Origin: Acidilobaceae archaeon
GTDB taxonomy: Archaea; Thermoproteota; Thermoprotei_A; Sulfolobales; Acidilobaceae
Assembly: GCA_025058835.1 (NCBI GenBank)
Contig: JANXEI010000001.1
Coordinates: 500,561-564,560 of the forward strand
DNA length: 64,000 nt
Direction: 5' to 3'
Both the position numbers and the translations under genes were made by a program. The first letter of the stretch is position 1. Every line of letters starts with the position of its first letter. The notes under the pieces were generated by a model. The model was not told where the DNA came from, searched no databases, and saw nothing but the letters and a program-made list of their open reading frames with translations. Below, in pieces: positions 50,609-57,986 of this stretch.

Positions 50609-51466
50609 GTGCAGCACGTGATCAGGCACCCTTATCATGCGGGGAGCTTCTACCCAGAGAGGAGAGATGAGCTCCTCTCAGCCATTCGCGCCAGCTTTCT
50701 CCACCCCCTCGGCCCCGGCCAGCTCCCCTCGGGGCCTGGGGGCCAGAGACTCTCCTACGCCTATCTGGTACCCCATGCAGGCTACATGTACAGCGGCCCC
50801 ATAGCAGCACATGCTTACTACCACCTCTCGCGGGAGAGAGTGCCTGAAACAGTGATCTTGGTGGGACCGAACCACACCGGGCTAGGGCTAGCCGTTTCCG
50901 TGTACCCGCGAGGGAGCTGGAGGACCCCGCTGGGAGATGTGGAGGTAGACGAGGAGGCGGCGAAGCTCATCTCCACGTTCTCAGGCATAGCGGCGCCGGA
51001 CATGAAGGCTCACATATATGAGCACTCTTTGGAGGTACAGCTGCCCTTCCTGCAGTTCGTGCTGGGCGAGAAGTTTAAGATAGTCCCCATAACTGTCATG
51101 GCTCAAGTTCCCAGCATCTCTCGAGCGCTGGCTGAGGCGGCGATGAGAGTAAGGGAAGAGGTTGGAATAGATTCGGTAGTTGTCGCCACTTCAGACCTTA
51201 ACCATTACGAGCCCCACGACGTTGCAGTGAAGAAGGACTCCCTCATCCTAGAGGCATTCCTGAAGCCAGATCCGGAGGGCGTGTTCAAGGCTGCAGAGGA
51301 GTACGGAGTGAGCGCATGCGGCCCCGGCCCTATGGCGATGGTGGCATACATAGCGAGGGCAGCAGGCACTAAGCCCCTTCTCCTCTCCCATGCCACCTCT
51401 GGAGACGTAACGGGAGAGAAGGACTGGGTTGTGGGATACGCAAGCGTCAAGGTGCCCCGATCTTGA
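50609..51466 (+). CDS. MEMO1 family protein
   Basis: A 285-residue member of the MEMO family, related to LigB-type dioxygenases; the archaeal role is not established. The N terminus has P-x-x-A-G-S-F-Y-P, then V-P-H-A-G-Y-M-Y-S-G-P-I-A-A-H, G-P-N-H-T-G, E-H-S-L-E-V-Q-L-P-F-L and a late A-T-S-D-L-N-H-Y, which gather the conserved His and Cys residues with A-C-G-P-G-P. MEMO genes often stand next to mevalonate-pathway genes, as here. GTG start; overlaps the next gene by four bases. Confidence 0.93.
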   Translation: MQHVIRHPYHAGSFYPERRDELLSAIRASFLHPLGPGQLPSGPGGQRLSYAYLVPHAGYMYSGPIAAHAYYHLSRERVPETVILVGPNHTGLGLAVSVYPRGSWRTPLGDVEVDEEAAKLISTFSGIAAPDMKAHIYEHSLEVQLPFLQFVLGEKFKIVPITVMAQVPSISRALAEAAMRVREEVGIDSVVVATSDLNHYEPHDVAVKKDSLILEAFLKPDPEGVFKAAEEYGVSACGPGPMAMVAYIARAAGTKPLLLSHATSGDVTGEKDWVVGYASVKVPRS

Positions 51467-52224
51467 GGTTCCAGATCGCGGTGCCGGCAGTCCTGCTCGG
51501 GGTACCCATTCCAGGTAGCGAGAACCCGGTGATCGTTGCGCCGATAGGGGAGCTGGAGGCTGAGTTCTCCTTCTGGGACTGTCAGGAGCCAAAGCTCGAG
51601 GGGAGGGAGGAGCTGGCAGGGCTCTGGCAGAGGGCTGCTGCGGGCCTCGGCTTGAAGCTCTGCGCCAGGGTGGACGCCCACCGCCAGGATAGGTCGGGCA
51701 ACGAGTACTTTGCCCTCTCTGCAGGCCTGCTGTACGCCCTCTACAGGGAGCACGGCGAGAGGCTTAGCGCCAGCGAGTTGGTGGAGATGGCAGGTCAGCT
51801 CGTGGATGTTGCAGACCCTAGCTGGAGAGTCGTCTACGAGGCCCTGTGGTACTCTGCACACAAAGGTAGTTCCTTTGCTTACAGGAACCTAGAGGAGGCC
51901 TTCGAGCTGGACTTCCGCGTCAAGGCCTCTGTGCGGAGCGTAAGGAGCGCGAGGGGGAGCAGAATCTTCAGGGATCTGGTTGGGGAGGAGCTCTACGGCG
52001 CAGTGGTGCATCTCATGGGCTCTGCCGTCCTGGAGGCCTCCCTGAGGCTAAGGGAGGGGCAAGCTCTCGATGAGGTCATAGAGGCCTTTGCCCCTATTCA
52101 CGACGGCATAGCTAGCATGGTGTGGGGCCTTCCGCCGGAGGGGGACTGCTTGTGGTCTCCAGCCACATATAACAGCTTCTCCCTCCTATGCCTCGAGGAG
52201 CGGGGGGAGGGCAGTGAAGTGTGA
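51463..52224 (+). CDS. Unknown protein, degenerate GHMP-kinase-like, at the mevalonate kinase position
   Basis: A 253-residue protein between MEMO1 and isopentenyl phosphate kinase, the place usually held by mevalonate kinase. The start (A-V-P-A-V-L-L-G-V-P then P-V-I-V-A-P-I) resembles the GHMP opening P-x-K-V-I-L-x-G-E-H, but Lys, Glu and His are lost. R-S-G-N-E-Y-F-A-L-S-A-G-L-L stands where the ATP loop P-x3-G-L-G-S-S-A should be, and no G-A-G-G-G-G block occurs near the C terminus. So a GHMP-derived protein without kinase motifs is suggested, by eye only. It would not be expected to phosphorylate mevalonate. TTG start in a TTGA overlap. Confidence 0.6.
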   Translation: MRFQIAVPAVLLGVPIPGSENPVIVAPIGELEAEFSFWDCQEPKLEGREELAGLWQRAAAGLGLKLCARVDAHRQDRSGNEYFALSAGLLYALYREHGERLSASELVEMAGQLVDVADPSWRVVYEALWYSAHKGSSFAYRNLEEAFELDFRVKASVRSVRSARGSRIFRDLVGEELYGAVVHLMGSAVLEASLRLREGQALDEVIEAFAPIHDGIASMVWGLPPEGDCLWSPATYNSFSLLCLEERGEGSEV

Positions 52225-52957
52225 GATGGCAGTGGTGAAGCTGGGAGGGGGTGCCATAACTCGCAAGAGCGTGCCAGAGACCGTGGACGAGGAAAACCTC
52301 CAGGCCATAGCACAAGCGTTGGCCCGCTTCAAAGCCCGTGACGGGAAGGTAGCACTAGTCCACGGCGGGGGGAGCTTTGGTCACTACGCTGTGAGCCAGA
52401 TCTTGACGGAGAGGGGCAGGTTGTTGCCCCAGGACTCTAGCGCTGTTCAGCTCTCTATGCTGAAGCTCTCTATCCACGTTCTTCGCGCCCTTCAATCTCA
52501 CCGCCTATACCCCACGCTCCACCCTCCCCACTCCCTCTGCCTCTCCCCCAGCCTGGAGAGCTGCTCCTTCGCCCCCCTCGCAAGGGACATCTCCCTAGGC
52601 CTTCTGCCCGTCACTTACGGCGATGCTCTGCCGGACGGCGGGTCCACCAGGATCGTTAGCGGTGACGACTTGACGGCAAAGGCGGCAGAAGCCCTCGGGG
52701 CTGATTGCGCCATATATGTCATAAGGGAAGAGGGCGTGCTGGATGAGAACGGAAACGTGATGAGAACCTTGAGCTCCCTCCAGGAGGTTAAAACGCTAAG
52801 GAGAGAGGGCTTTGACGTAACGGGAGGTATAGTGAAGAAGGTCGAGAGCGCGCTCTTAGCGTCAAAGAAGGTGCAGAACGTGAGGATAGTCGGCGTCTCT
52901 GCCCTTCTCGATGCGCTTGTTGGCAACGAGGTAGGAACGAGGGTAGTGCAGAGATAA
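52214..52957 (+). CDS. Isopentenyl phosphate kinase
   Basis: Phosphorylates isopentenyl phosphate to IPP in the archaeal alternative mevalonate pathway. An amino-acid-kinase-fold protein of 247 residues with V-K-L-G-G-G-A-I-T near the start, H-G-G-G-S-F-G-H-Y (the catalytic His), G-D-D-L-T-A-K-A-A and D-V-T-G-G-I-V-K-K-V-E near residue 210. GTG at 52214 or ATG at 52226 are both possible. It overlaps the preceding gene and precedes IDI-2, the next pathway step. Confidence 0.92.
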   Translation: MKCEMAVVKLGGGAITRKSVPETVDEENLQAIAQALARFKARDGKVALVHGGGSFGHYAVSQILTERGRLLPQDSSAVQLSMLKLSIHVLRALQSHRLYPTLHPPHSLCLSPSLESCSFAPLARDISLGLLPVTYGDALPDGGSTRIVSGDDLTAKAAEALGADCAIYVIREEGVLDENGNVMRTLSSLQEVKTLRREGFDVTGGIVKKVESALLASKKVQNVRIVGVSALLDALVGNEVGTRVVQR

Positions 52958-52989
52958 GAGGGTCAAACGTTTAGGGGCGGGCATAGGCC

Positions 52990-54135
52990 TTGGAGGGGAG
53001 CACGGTCTCTAGGAAGCTTGAGCATGTGAAGCTGCTGCTCGCTAACAAGGTGGAGTCGAGCGAGAGCACCCTCCTCGAGGACGTGGGGATAATTCACAAC
53101 CCGCTTCCTGAGCAGGACCTGGAGGAGATAGATCTGCAGGTGGAGTTCTGCGGAGGGAAGAGGCTAAGGGCCCCTCTCATGATAACCGGCATGACGGGAG
53201 GGCACAGGGACGTTGCATGGATAAACGAGAAGATCGCCGTGATCGCAGAGGAGATGGGGATTGCAATGGGAGTGGGGAGCCAGCGCGCGGCAATAGAGAA
53301 CGAGGGGGTGGCAGAGACCTTCTCCATAGCTAGAAAGAGCGCTAGTAAGGCAGTCATAGTGGCCAACATAGGGGCCCCTCAGCTGGCAAAGGGCTATGGC
53401 CTTAAGGAAGCAGAGAGGGCAGTGGAGATGGTAGAGGCGGACGCGCTTGCCATTCACCTCAACCCCGGGCAGGAGGCATTCCAGGACGAGGGGGACACGG
53501 ACTTCAGGGGGGTGATCAAGAAGATCGTAGAGATCTCCTCCCGCCTCTCTGTGCCTGTGATAGTGAAGGAGGTGGGCACTGGGCTATCCAGGAGGGCCGT
53601 AGCTACCTTGTACAATGCAGGCGTTAGGTGTTTTGACGTAGCGGGGCTAGGAGGGACAAACTGGATCAAGGCTGAGGTCCTGAGATCTAAGGCGAGGCAT
53701 GGAGAGCCCCGCAGGCCCGCTGGAAGCCTTGAGGACCTATGGGGCACCCACACTGCAGTAGCTATAGTGGAGGCGAGGATAGCAGCGCCGGAGGCTTTCA
53801 TAATAGGGAGCGGGGGGATCAGGAACGGCGTTGACGGGGCGAGGGCTATAGCTCTCGGCGCCGACGTGGCAGGCTTTGCCCTCCCTGCACTAAGGGCTTT
53901 GGTGAACGGCGGGGAGGAGGCCTTGAGGAGGCTCCTCGAGGCCATGATCTATCAGATCAAGGTCGTCACGTTCCTTGCCGGCGAGAGGCATGTGAGAGGC
54001 TTGTGGAAGGCTCCCATAGTAGTAGAGGGGAGGCTGAGGGGACAGCTGGAGGGGAGAGGCATAGACGTGGACCGCTATATAAGGGTTCACAGGCTAAGCT
54101 CTTACCTGAGGAGGTCTAGGAGTTGGAGAACATAG
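52990..54135 (+). CDS. fni: Isopentenyl-diphosphate delta-isomerase, type 2
   Basis: FMN- and NADPH-dependent isomerase that interconverts IPP and DMAPP. R-K-x-E-H at the start, I-T-G-M-T-G-G, M-G-V-G-S-Q-R, L-N-P-x-Q-E, V-K-E-V-G-T-G-L-S, G-L-G-G-T-N-W and G-S-G-G-I-R-N-G are the family's FMN- and substrate-binding blocks. 381 residues with a TTG start; an AT-poor gap of 32 bases precedes it. It overlaps the prenyl synthase gene by 13 bases. Confidence 0.95.
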   Translation: MEGSTVSRKLEHVKLLLANKVESSESTLLEDVGIIHNPLPEQDLEEIDLQVEFCGGKRLRAPLMITGMTGGHRDVAWINEKIAVIAEEMGIAMGVGSQRAAIENEGVAETFSIARKSASKAVIVANIGAPQLAKGYGLKEAERAVEMVEADALAIHLNPGQEAFQDEGDTDFRGVIKKIVEISSRLSVPVIVKEVGTGLSRRAVATLYNAGVRCFDVAGLGGTNWIKAEVLRSKARHGEPRRPAGSLEDLWGTHTAVAIVEARIAAPEAFIIGSGGIRNGVDGARAIALGADVAGFALPALRALVNGGEEALRRLLEAMIYQIKVVTFLAGERHVRGLWKAPIVVEGRLRGQLEGRGIDVDRYIRVHRLSSYLRRSRSWRT

Positions 54136-55133
54136 AGTTCACCCTCTTCAAGTACGCCAGGGTAGTGGACCACTACATCTACGAGAGGCTCACAGGGACC
54201 CCGGAGGAGCTATACAGGGCTGCCCTTCACCTGATCAAGGCTGGCGGGAAAAGGCTAAGGCCAACCATAGCGCTGCTCACCGCGAAGATGCTTGGGGGCA
54301 TAGAGGCAGAGAGCAGGGCCATCCCTCTCGCTGCAGCCATCGAGATCTCCCATAACTTCACTCTCGTGCACGACGACATAATGGACAAGGACGAATACAG
54401 GAGAGGAGTGCCCACCGTCCATAAGGTGTGGGGGGAGCCCTGGGCGATATTGGCTGGCGATCTTCTCCACGCTTTTGCCTACAGGTTCATAGTTTTCTCC
54501 ACAGACCACGGTATGAGTAAAGGAGATGCTCACGAGGCCATGAAGGTTCTCACAGTTGCAGGTATAAAGGTGTCCCGAGGACAGGCATATGACCTAATGT
54601 TTGAGAACAGGTGGGACGTCACTCCCGTGGACTATCTCGACATGGTATATCACAAGACAGGAGCTATGATGGAGGCATCGGCAAAGCTGGGCGCTATAGC
54701 AGCGAGGGCCTCCAACGAGGTGATAGAGCTCATGGGACAGTTCGGCAGCCTGCTAGGCGTGGCCTTCCAGGTGAGGGACGATTACCTGGGAGTTTTCGGA
54801 GATCCAAAGAAGACGGGCAAGCCTATTTATAACGACATAAGAAGGGGCAAGAAGACTCTCCTCGTGCTCCTGACCATGAGCATGGCGAGCGAGAAGGAGA
54901 AGGAGTTGCTCATGAGGGTCCTCGATCCTAACGTTCAGAAGAAGGAGGAAGAGGTGCTGAAGGTCGTCGATCTCATGAAGCTCTACGGGGCAGATGTGGA
55001 GGCGATGAAGATCGCGAGTGCTTACGCAGAGAGGGCAAAGGAGATCTTGAGAGAGATAAGAGACATAGTAGATCCTGCTGCAAGGGACGTGCTGATGCTG
55101 ATGGCAGACTACTCTGTGACGAGGGAGAAATAG
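54123..55133 (+). CDS. Polyprenyl (geranylgeranyl) diphosphate synthase
   Basis: Condenses DMAPP with IPP to the C20 chain for ether lipids. K-A-G-G-K-R-L-R-P binds IPP near residue 40; the first Asp-rich motif D-D-I-M-D and the second, D-D-Y-L-G, are in place. A Phe sits five residues before the first motif, as in the Sulfolobus GGPP synthase, favouring C20. 336 residues. TTG start. The product length is inferred. Confidence 0.92.
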   Translation: MENIEFTLFKYARVVDHYIYERLTGTPEELYRAALHLIKAGGKRLRPTIALLTAKMLGGIEAESRAIPLAAAIEISHNFTLVHDDIMDKDEYRRGVPTVHKVWGEPWAILAGDLLHAFAYRFIVFSTDHGMSKGDAHEAMKVLTVAGIKVSRGQAYDLMFENRWDVTPVDYLDMVYHKTGAMMEASAKLGAIAARASNEVIELMGQFGSLLGVAFQVRDDYLGVFGDPKKTGKPIYNDIRRGKKTLLVLLTMSMASEKEKELLMRVLDPNVQKKEEEVLKVVDLMKLYGADVEAMKIASAYAERAKEILREIRDIVDPAARDVLMLMADYSVTREK

Positions 55134-55136
55134 CCG

Positions 55137-55604
55137 TTGGAATCAGCTGAGGACGAATATGCGCTGCCTGAGCTCTACCTAGAAGAGGCGGCTGGAGAGC
55201 CCTGCGCGAGCGTGGATCTCGAGAGGAAGACCTTTGAAATAGGCAAGGGGGAGCTGTGCAAGATCCTCTACGAGGACGGTTGGGAGAGAGCGATAAGTCC
55301 TGAAGGAAAGGCCTTGAAGAGCTTTCTCGTGGTGAGGAACAAGGAAGGGGTTTTCGTGAAGGGTGGCAGCGCCTTGAGGCTGTTCGAGGTAAAGGGATCT
55401 GCGATGAGGTTAATCGCAAGAGAGGGCGAGAGGGTGGAGAGGGGGGAAACGATAGCCCAGCTGGTGAGCAGGAAAGGCGAGCTGCGCTCAGTGAAGAGCG
55501 ACACGGAGGGGGTAGTCGTCTACATAGCTTGGCTGCCAGGAAAGCCAGAGAAGTACGTGTACGTAATCAGTGAAACTGCTCACCTCTTGACTAGAGTAGG
55601 GTAA
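55137..55604 (+). CDS. DUF2118 protein, biotin/lipoyl-like domain
   Basis: A 155-residue archaeal protein of the DUF2118 type. The C-terminal half reads as a lipoyl/biotinyl-like barrel (V-R-N-K-E-G-V-F-V-K-G-G, G-E-x-V-E-R-G-E-T-I-A, T-E-G-V-V-V-Y-I), without a clear lysine attachment motif of the E-A-M-K-M or D-K-A kind, so modification is not expected. Function unknown. It sits between the prenyl synthase and gltX genes, as in several Desulfurococcales from memory. TTG start three bases past the synthase stop. Confidence 0.72.
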   Translation: MESAEDEYALPELYLEEAAGEPCASVDLERKTFEIGKGELCKILYEDGWERAISPEGKALKSFLVVRNKEGVFVKGGSALRLFEVKGSAMRLIAREGERVERGETIAQLVSRKGELRSVKSDTEGVVVYIAWLPGKPEKYVYVISETAHLLTRVG

Positions 55605-55637
55605 TTAAGTTCCTCTCCTCCCTCCCAAAGGGGAGCC

Positions 55638-57338
55638 ATGAGCGACTTGGTAAGGCTGGTCAGAGCTTATGCCCTAAGGAACGCCGTGAAGCACGGCGGA
55701 AAGGCGAGGGCTGAGAGTGTTCTCTCTATGATAATGAGCGACAGGCCTGAGATGAGGCCTATTGCTAAGCAGATACTCGAACTAGCTAGGGAGATCGTCT
55801 CTGAGATCAACAGGATGAGTCTAGAGGAGCAGAGGGCCCTCCTCCAACAGGAGTTCCCAGGCCTGCTAGAGGAGGAGAGGAAGAAGGAGGAGAGAAAGAC
55901 CGTCCAGCCCCTCCCCGGAGCCGTGGAGGGGAAGGTGACGCTGCGCTTCGCGCCCAACCCTGACTTTTACATTCATTTGGGCAACGCGAGGCCTGCCATC
56001 CTCTGCGATGAGTACGCGAAGATCTACAAAGGTAAGATGATCCTCAGGTTCGAGGACACTGACCCGAGGACAAAGACCCCTCTGAAGGAGGCCTACGATG
56101 CCATAAGGGAGGACCTGCGATGGCTCGACGTCAAGTGGCATGAGGAGTACGTCCAGAGCGCTAGGCTCGAGATCTATTACGATGTAGCAAGGGAGATGCT
56201 GAAGAGAGGCTGCGCTTACATCGACACTTGTAAGGAAGAGGGCAAGAGGCTCCTTTTGCAGGGCAAACACTGTCCCACCAGGGAGAGGGAGGCAGAGTGG
56301 CAGCTGGAGCAGTTTGACAAAATGGTGGAAGGAGCCTTCAAGGAGGGAGAGGCGCTGCTGAGGATAAAGACAGATCCTACTCACCCTAACCCGAGCATCA
56401 GGGACTGGGCCGCCCTCAGGATCATCAACGTGGAAAAGTATCCTCACCCGCTAGTGGGCAGCAAGTACTGGGTCTGGCCTTTGTACAACTTCTCCGTTAG
56501 CGTGGACGACCATCTGATGGGAGTAACGCATGTGATAAGGGGGAGGGAGCACGAGGTGAACACGGAGAAGCAGCTATATGTGTACAAGTGCATGGGCTGG
56601 GACGTTCCTGTCTTCATTCACACGGGCAGGCTCAAGCTGGAGGGCTTCATACTCAGCAAGAGCAAGATCAGGGAGCTCCTCTCCAAGCACAAGGAGGAGT
56701 TCCTCGGGCCAGACGATCCGCGGTTCGGCACGATAGCGAGCCTCAGGCGAAGGGGGATCCTGCCAGAGACGATCAGGGAGGTGATCCTCTCAGTGGGCAT
56801 AAAGGAGAGCGATGCCACGATAAGCTGGGTCAACCTGTCCTCCGCCAACAGGGTCCTCCTAGACAGGAGGGCTGACAGGATAATGGCAGTCGCAGAGCCA
56901 AGGGAGATGGTATATGAGGGGGAGTGCGTAGACGCAGAGATCCCATATCATCCCGACGTGCCCGCGAGGAAGAGGAAGTACAGGATATGCAGGGGAGACC
57001 GGATCCTTGTTGACGAGAGAGACCTAGGCCTCGGCGAGTTCAGGCTCATGGGTGCCGCGAACGTGAAGGTAGAGGGCGATAGGCTCGTTTTCGTTTCAAG
57101 GGAGCTCGAGCACGCCCTCCGCAGAAAGCTGCAGGTTATCCAGTGGGTGCCGTCGGAGGGCGCTGTGAGGACAAAGATCTATGTGCCGCAGGGCTTGGAG
57201 CTGAGGAGGCTTCATGCAGTGGCTGAGAGGGCGCTCAGGGAATATGGGCCAGGCTCGCCCCTCCAGCTGATCAGGTTTGGTTTTGTGAGGGTTGAGAGGG
57301 CAGGAGAAGCCTACGAGCTCATCTTCACTCACGAGTGA
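55638..57338 (+). CDS. gltX: Glutamyl-tRNA synthetase (archaeal type)
   Basis: Charges tRNA(Glu), and where needed tRNA(Gln), with glutamate. The 566-residue enzyme has an N-terminal helical extension of about 100 residues, then the catalytic domain: R-F-A-P-N-P with the HIGH-like I-H-L-G-N, and the KMSKS-like L-S-K-S-K-I near residue 343. The anticodon-binding part is the beta-barrel GlnRS-like type. If it also glutamylates tRNA(Gln), the downstream amidation step would use an amidotransferase such as GatCAB or GatDE. Confidence 0.95.
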   Translation: MSDLVRLVRAYALRNAVKHGGKARAESVLSMIMSDRPEMRPIAKQILELAREIVSEINRMSLEEQRALLQQEFPGLLEEERKKEERKTVQPLPGAVEGKVTLRFAPNPDFYIHLGNARPAILCDEYAKIYKGKMILRFEDTDPRTKTPLKEAYDAIREDLRWLDVKWHEEYVQSARLEIYYDVAREMLKRGCAYIDTCKEEGKRLLLQGKHCPTREREAEWQLEQFDKMVEGAFKEGEALLRIKTDPTHPNPSIRDWAALRIINVEKYPHPLVGSKYWVWPLYNFSVSVDDHLMGVTHVIRGREHEVNTEKQLYVYKCMGWDVPVFIHTGRLKLEGFILSKSKIRELLSKHKEEFLGPDDPRFGTIASLRRRGILPETIREVILSVGIKESDATISWVNLSSANRVLLDRRADRIMAVAEPREMVYEGECVDAEIPYHPDVPARKRKYRICRGDRILVDERDLGLGEFRLMGAANVKVEGDRLVFVSRELEHALRRKLQVIQWVPSEGAVRTKIYVPQGLELRRLHAVAERALREYGPGSPLQLIRFGFVRVERAGEAYELIFTHE

Positions 57339-57979
57339 TCCTCATGTCCACAAGAGATCTCTTTGAGGAGAACGCGGAGGATTACGACAGGTGGTACGAG
57401 GAAAACGCGGAGGTAGCAGAGTCAGAGGGGAGGCTCGTCGAGAGCCTGATGAGCGCAGCGCCAGAGCCCAGGGCCGAGATCGGGGTAGGCACGGGATACT
57501 TTGCGAAAAGGGCTGGGGTAGGCATAGGAATAGACCCGGCGGCAGCTATGCTGAGGATTGCGAGGGGGAGAGTTGAACATCTGGTGAGGGGGACTGGCGA
57601 GCACCTCCCTCTAGCCGATTCCTCTCTAGGCTCCGTTCTCATCGTGGTCACCATCTGTTTCGCAGACGATCCTCGAAAAATGCTAGAGGAGTCCTTCAGA
57701 GTGCTGAGGAAAGGGGGGATAGCCGTAGTCTGCGTGGTTCCCCGCGACTCCCCCTTGGGGGAGCTCTATATAGATTTAGGGAGGAAGGGACATAGGTACT
57801 ATTCAAGGGCCCGCTTCTATGGGAAGAGCGAGGTGGCCCTGCTAATGAGGGAGGCAGGCTTCGAGGTAGTGGAGGCCTTGGGGACCTTGAGGCATGGCTT
57901 GAAGGCGAGGGGTCCCGAAGAGCCCTCCCGGGAGCTCGAGGGAGCGGGCTTTGTCTGCTTCAAGGGAGTGAAGAGGTGA
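57335..57979 (+). CDS. SAM-dependent methyltransferase
   Basis: A class I methyltransferase of the UbiE/Methyltransf_11 type, 214 residues. Y-D-R-W-Y near residue 18, A-E-I-G-V-G-T-G-Y-F (motif I), G-I-D-P (acidic ribose ligand), and V-L-R-K-G-G are visible. Substrate unknown. The GTG at 57335 overlaps the gltX stop (GTGA); the ATG at 57344 is a good alternative. Confidence 0.85.
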   Translation: MILMSTRDLFEENAEDYDRWYEENAEVAESEGRLVESLMSAAPEPRAEIGVGTGYFAKRAGVGIGIDPAAAMLRIARGRVEHLVRGTGEHLPLADSSLGSVLIVVTICFADDPRKMLEESFRVLRKGGIAVVCVVPRDSPLGELYIDLGRKGHRYYSRARFYGKSEVALLMREAGFEVVEALGTLRHGLKARGPEEPSRELEGAGFVCFKGVKR

Positions 57980-57986
57980 GAGGGCC

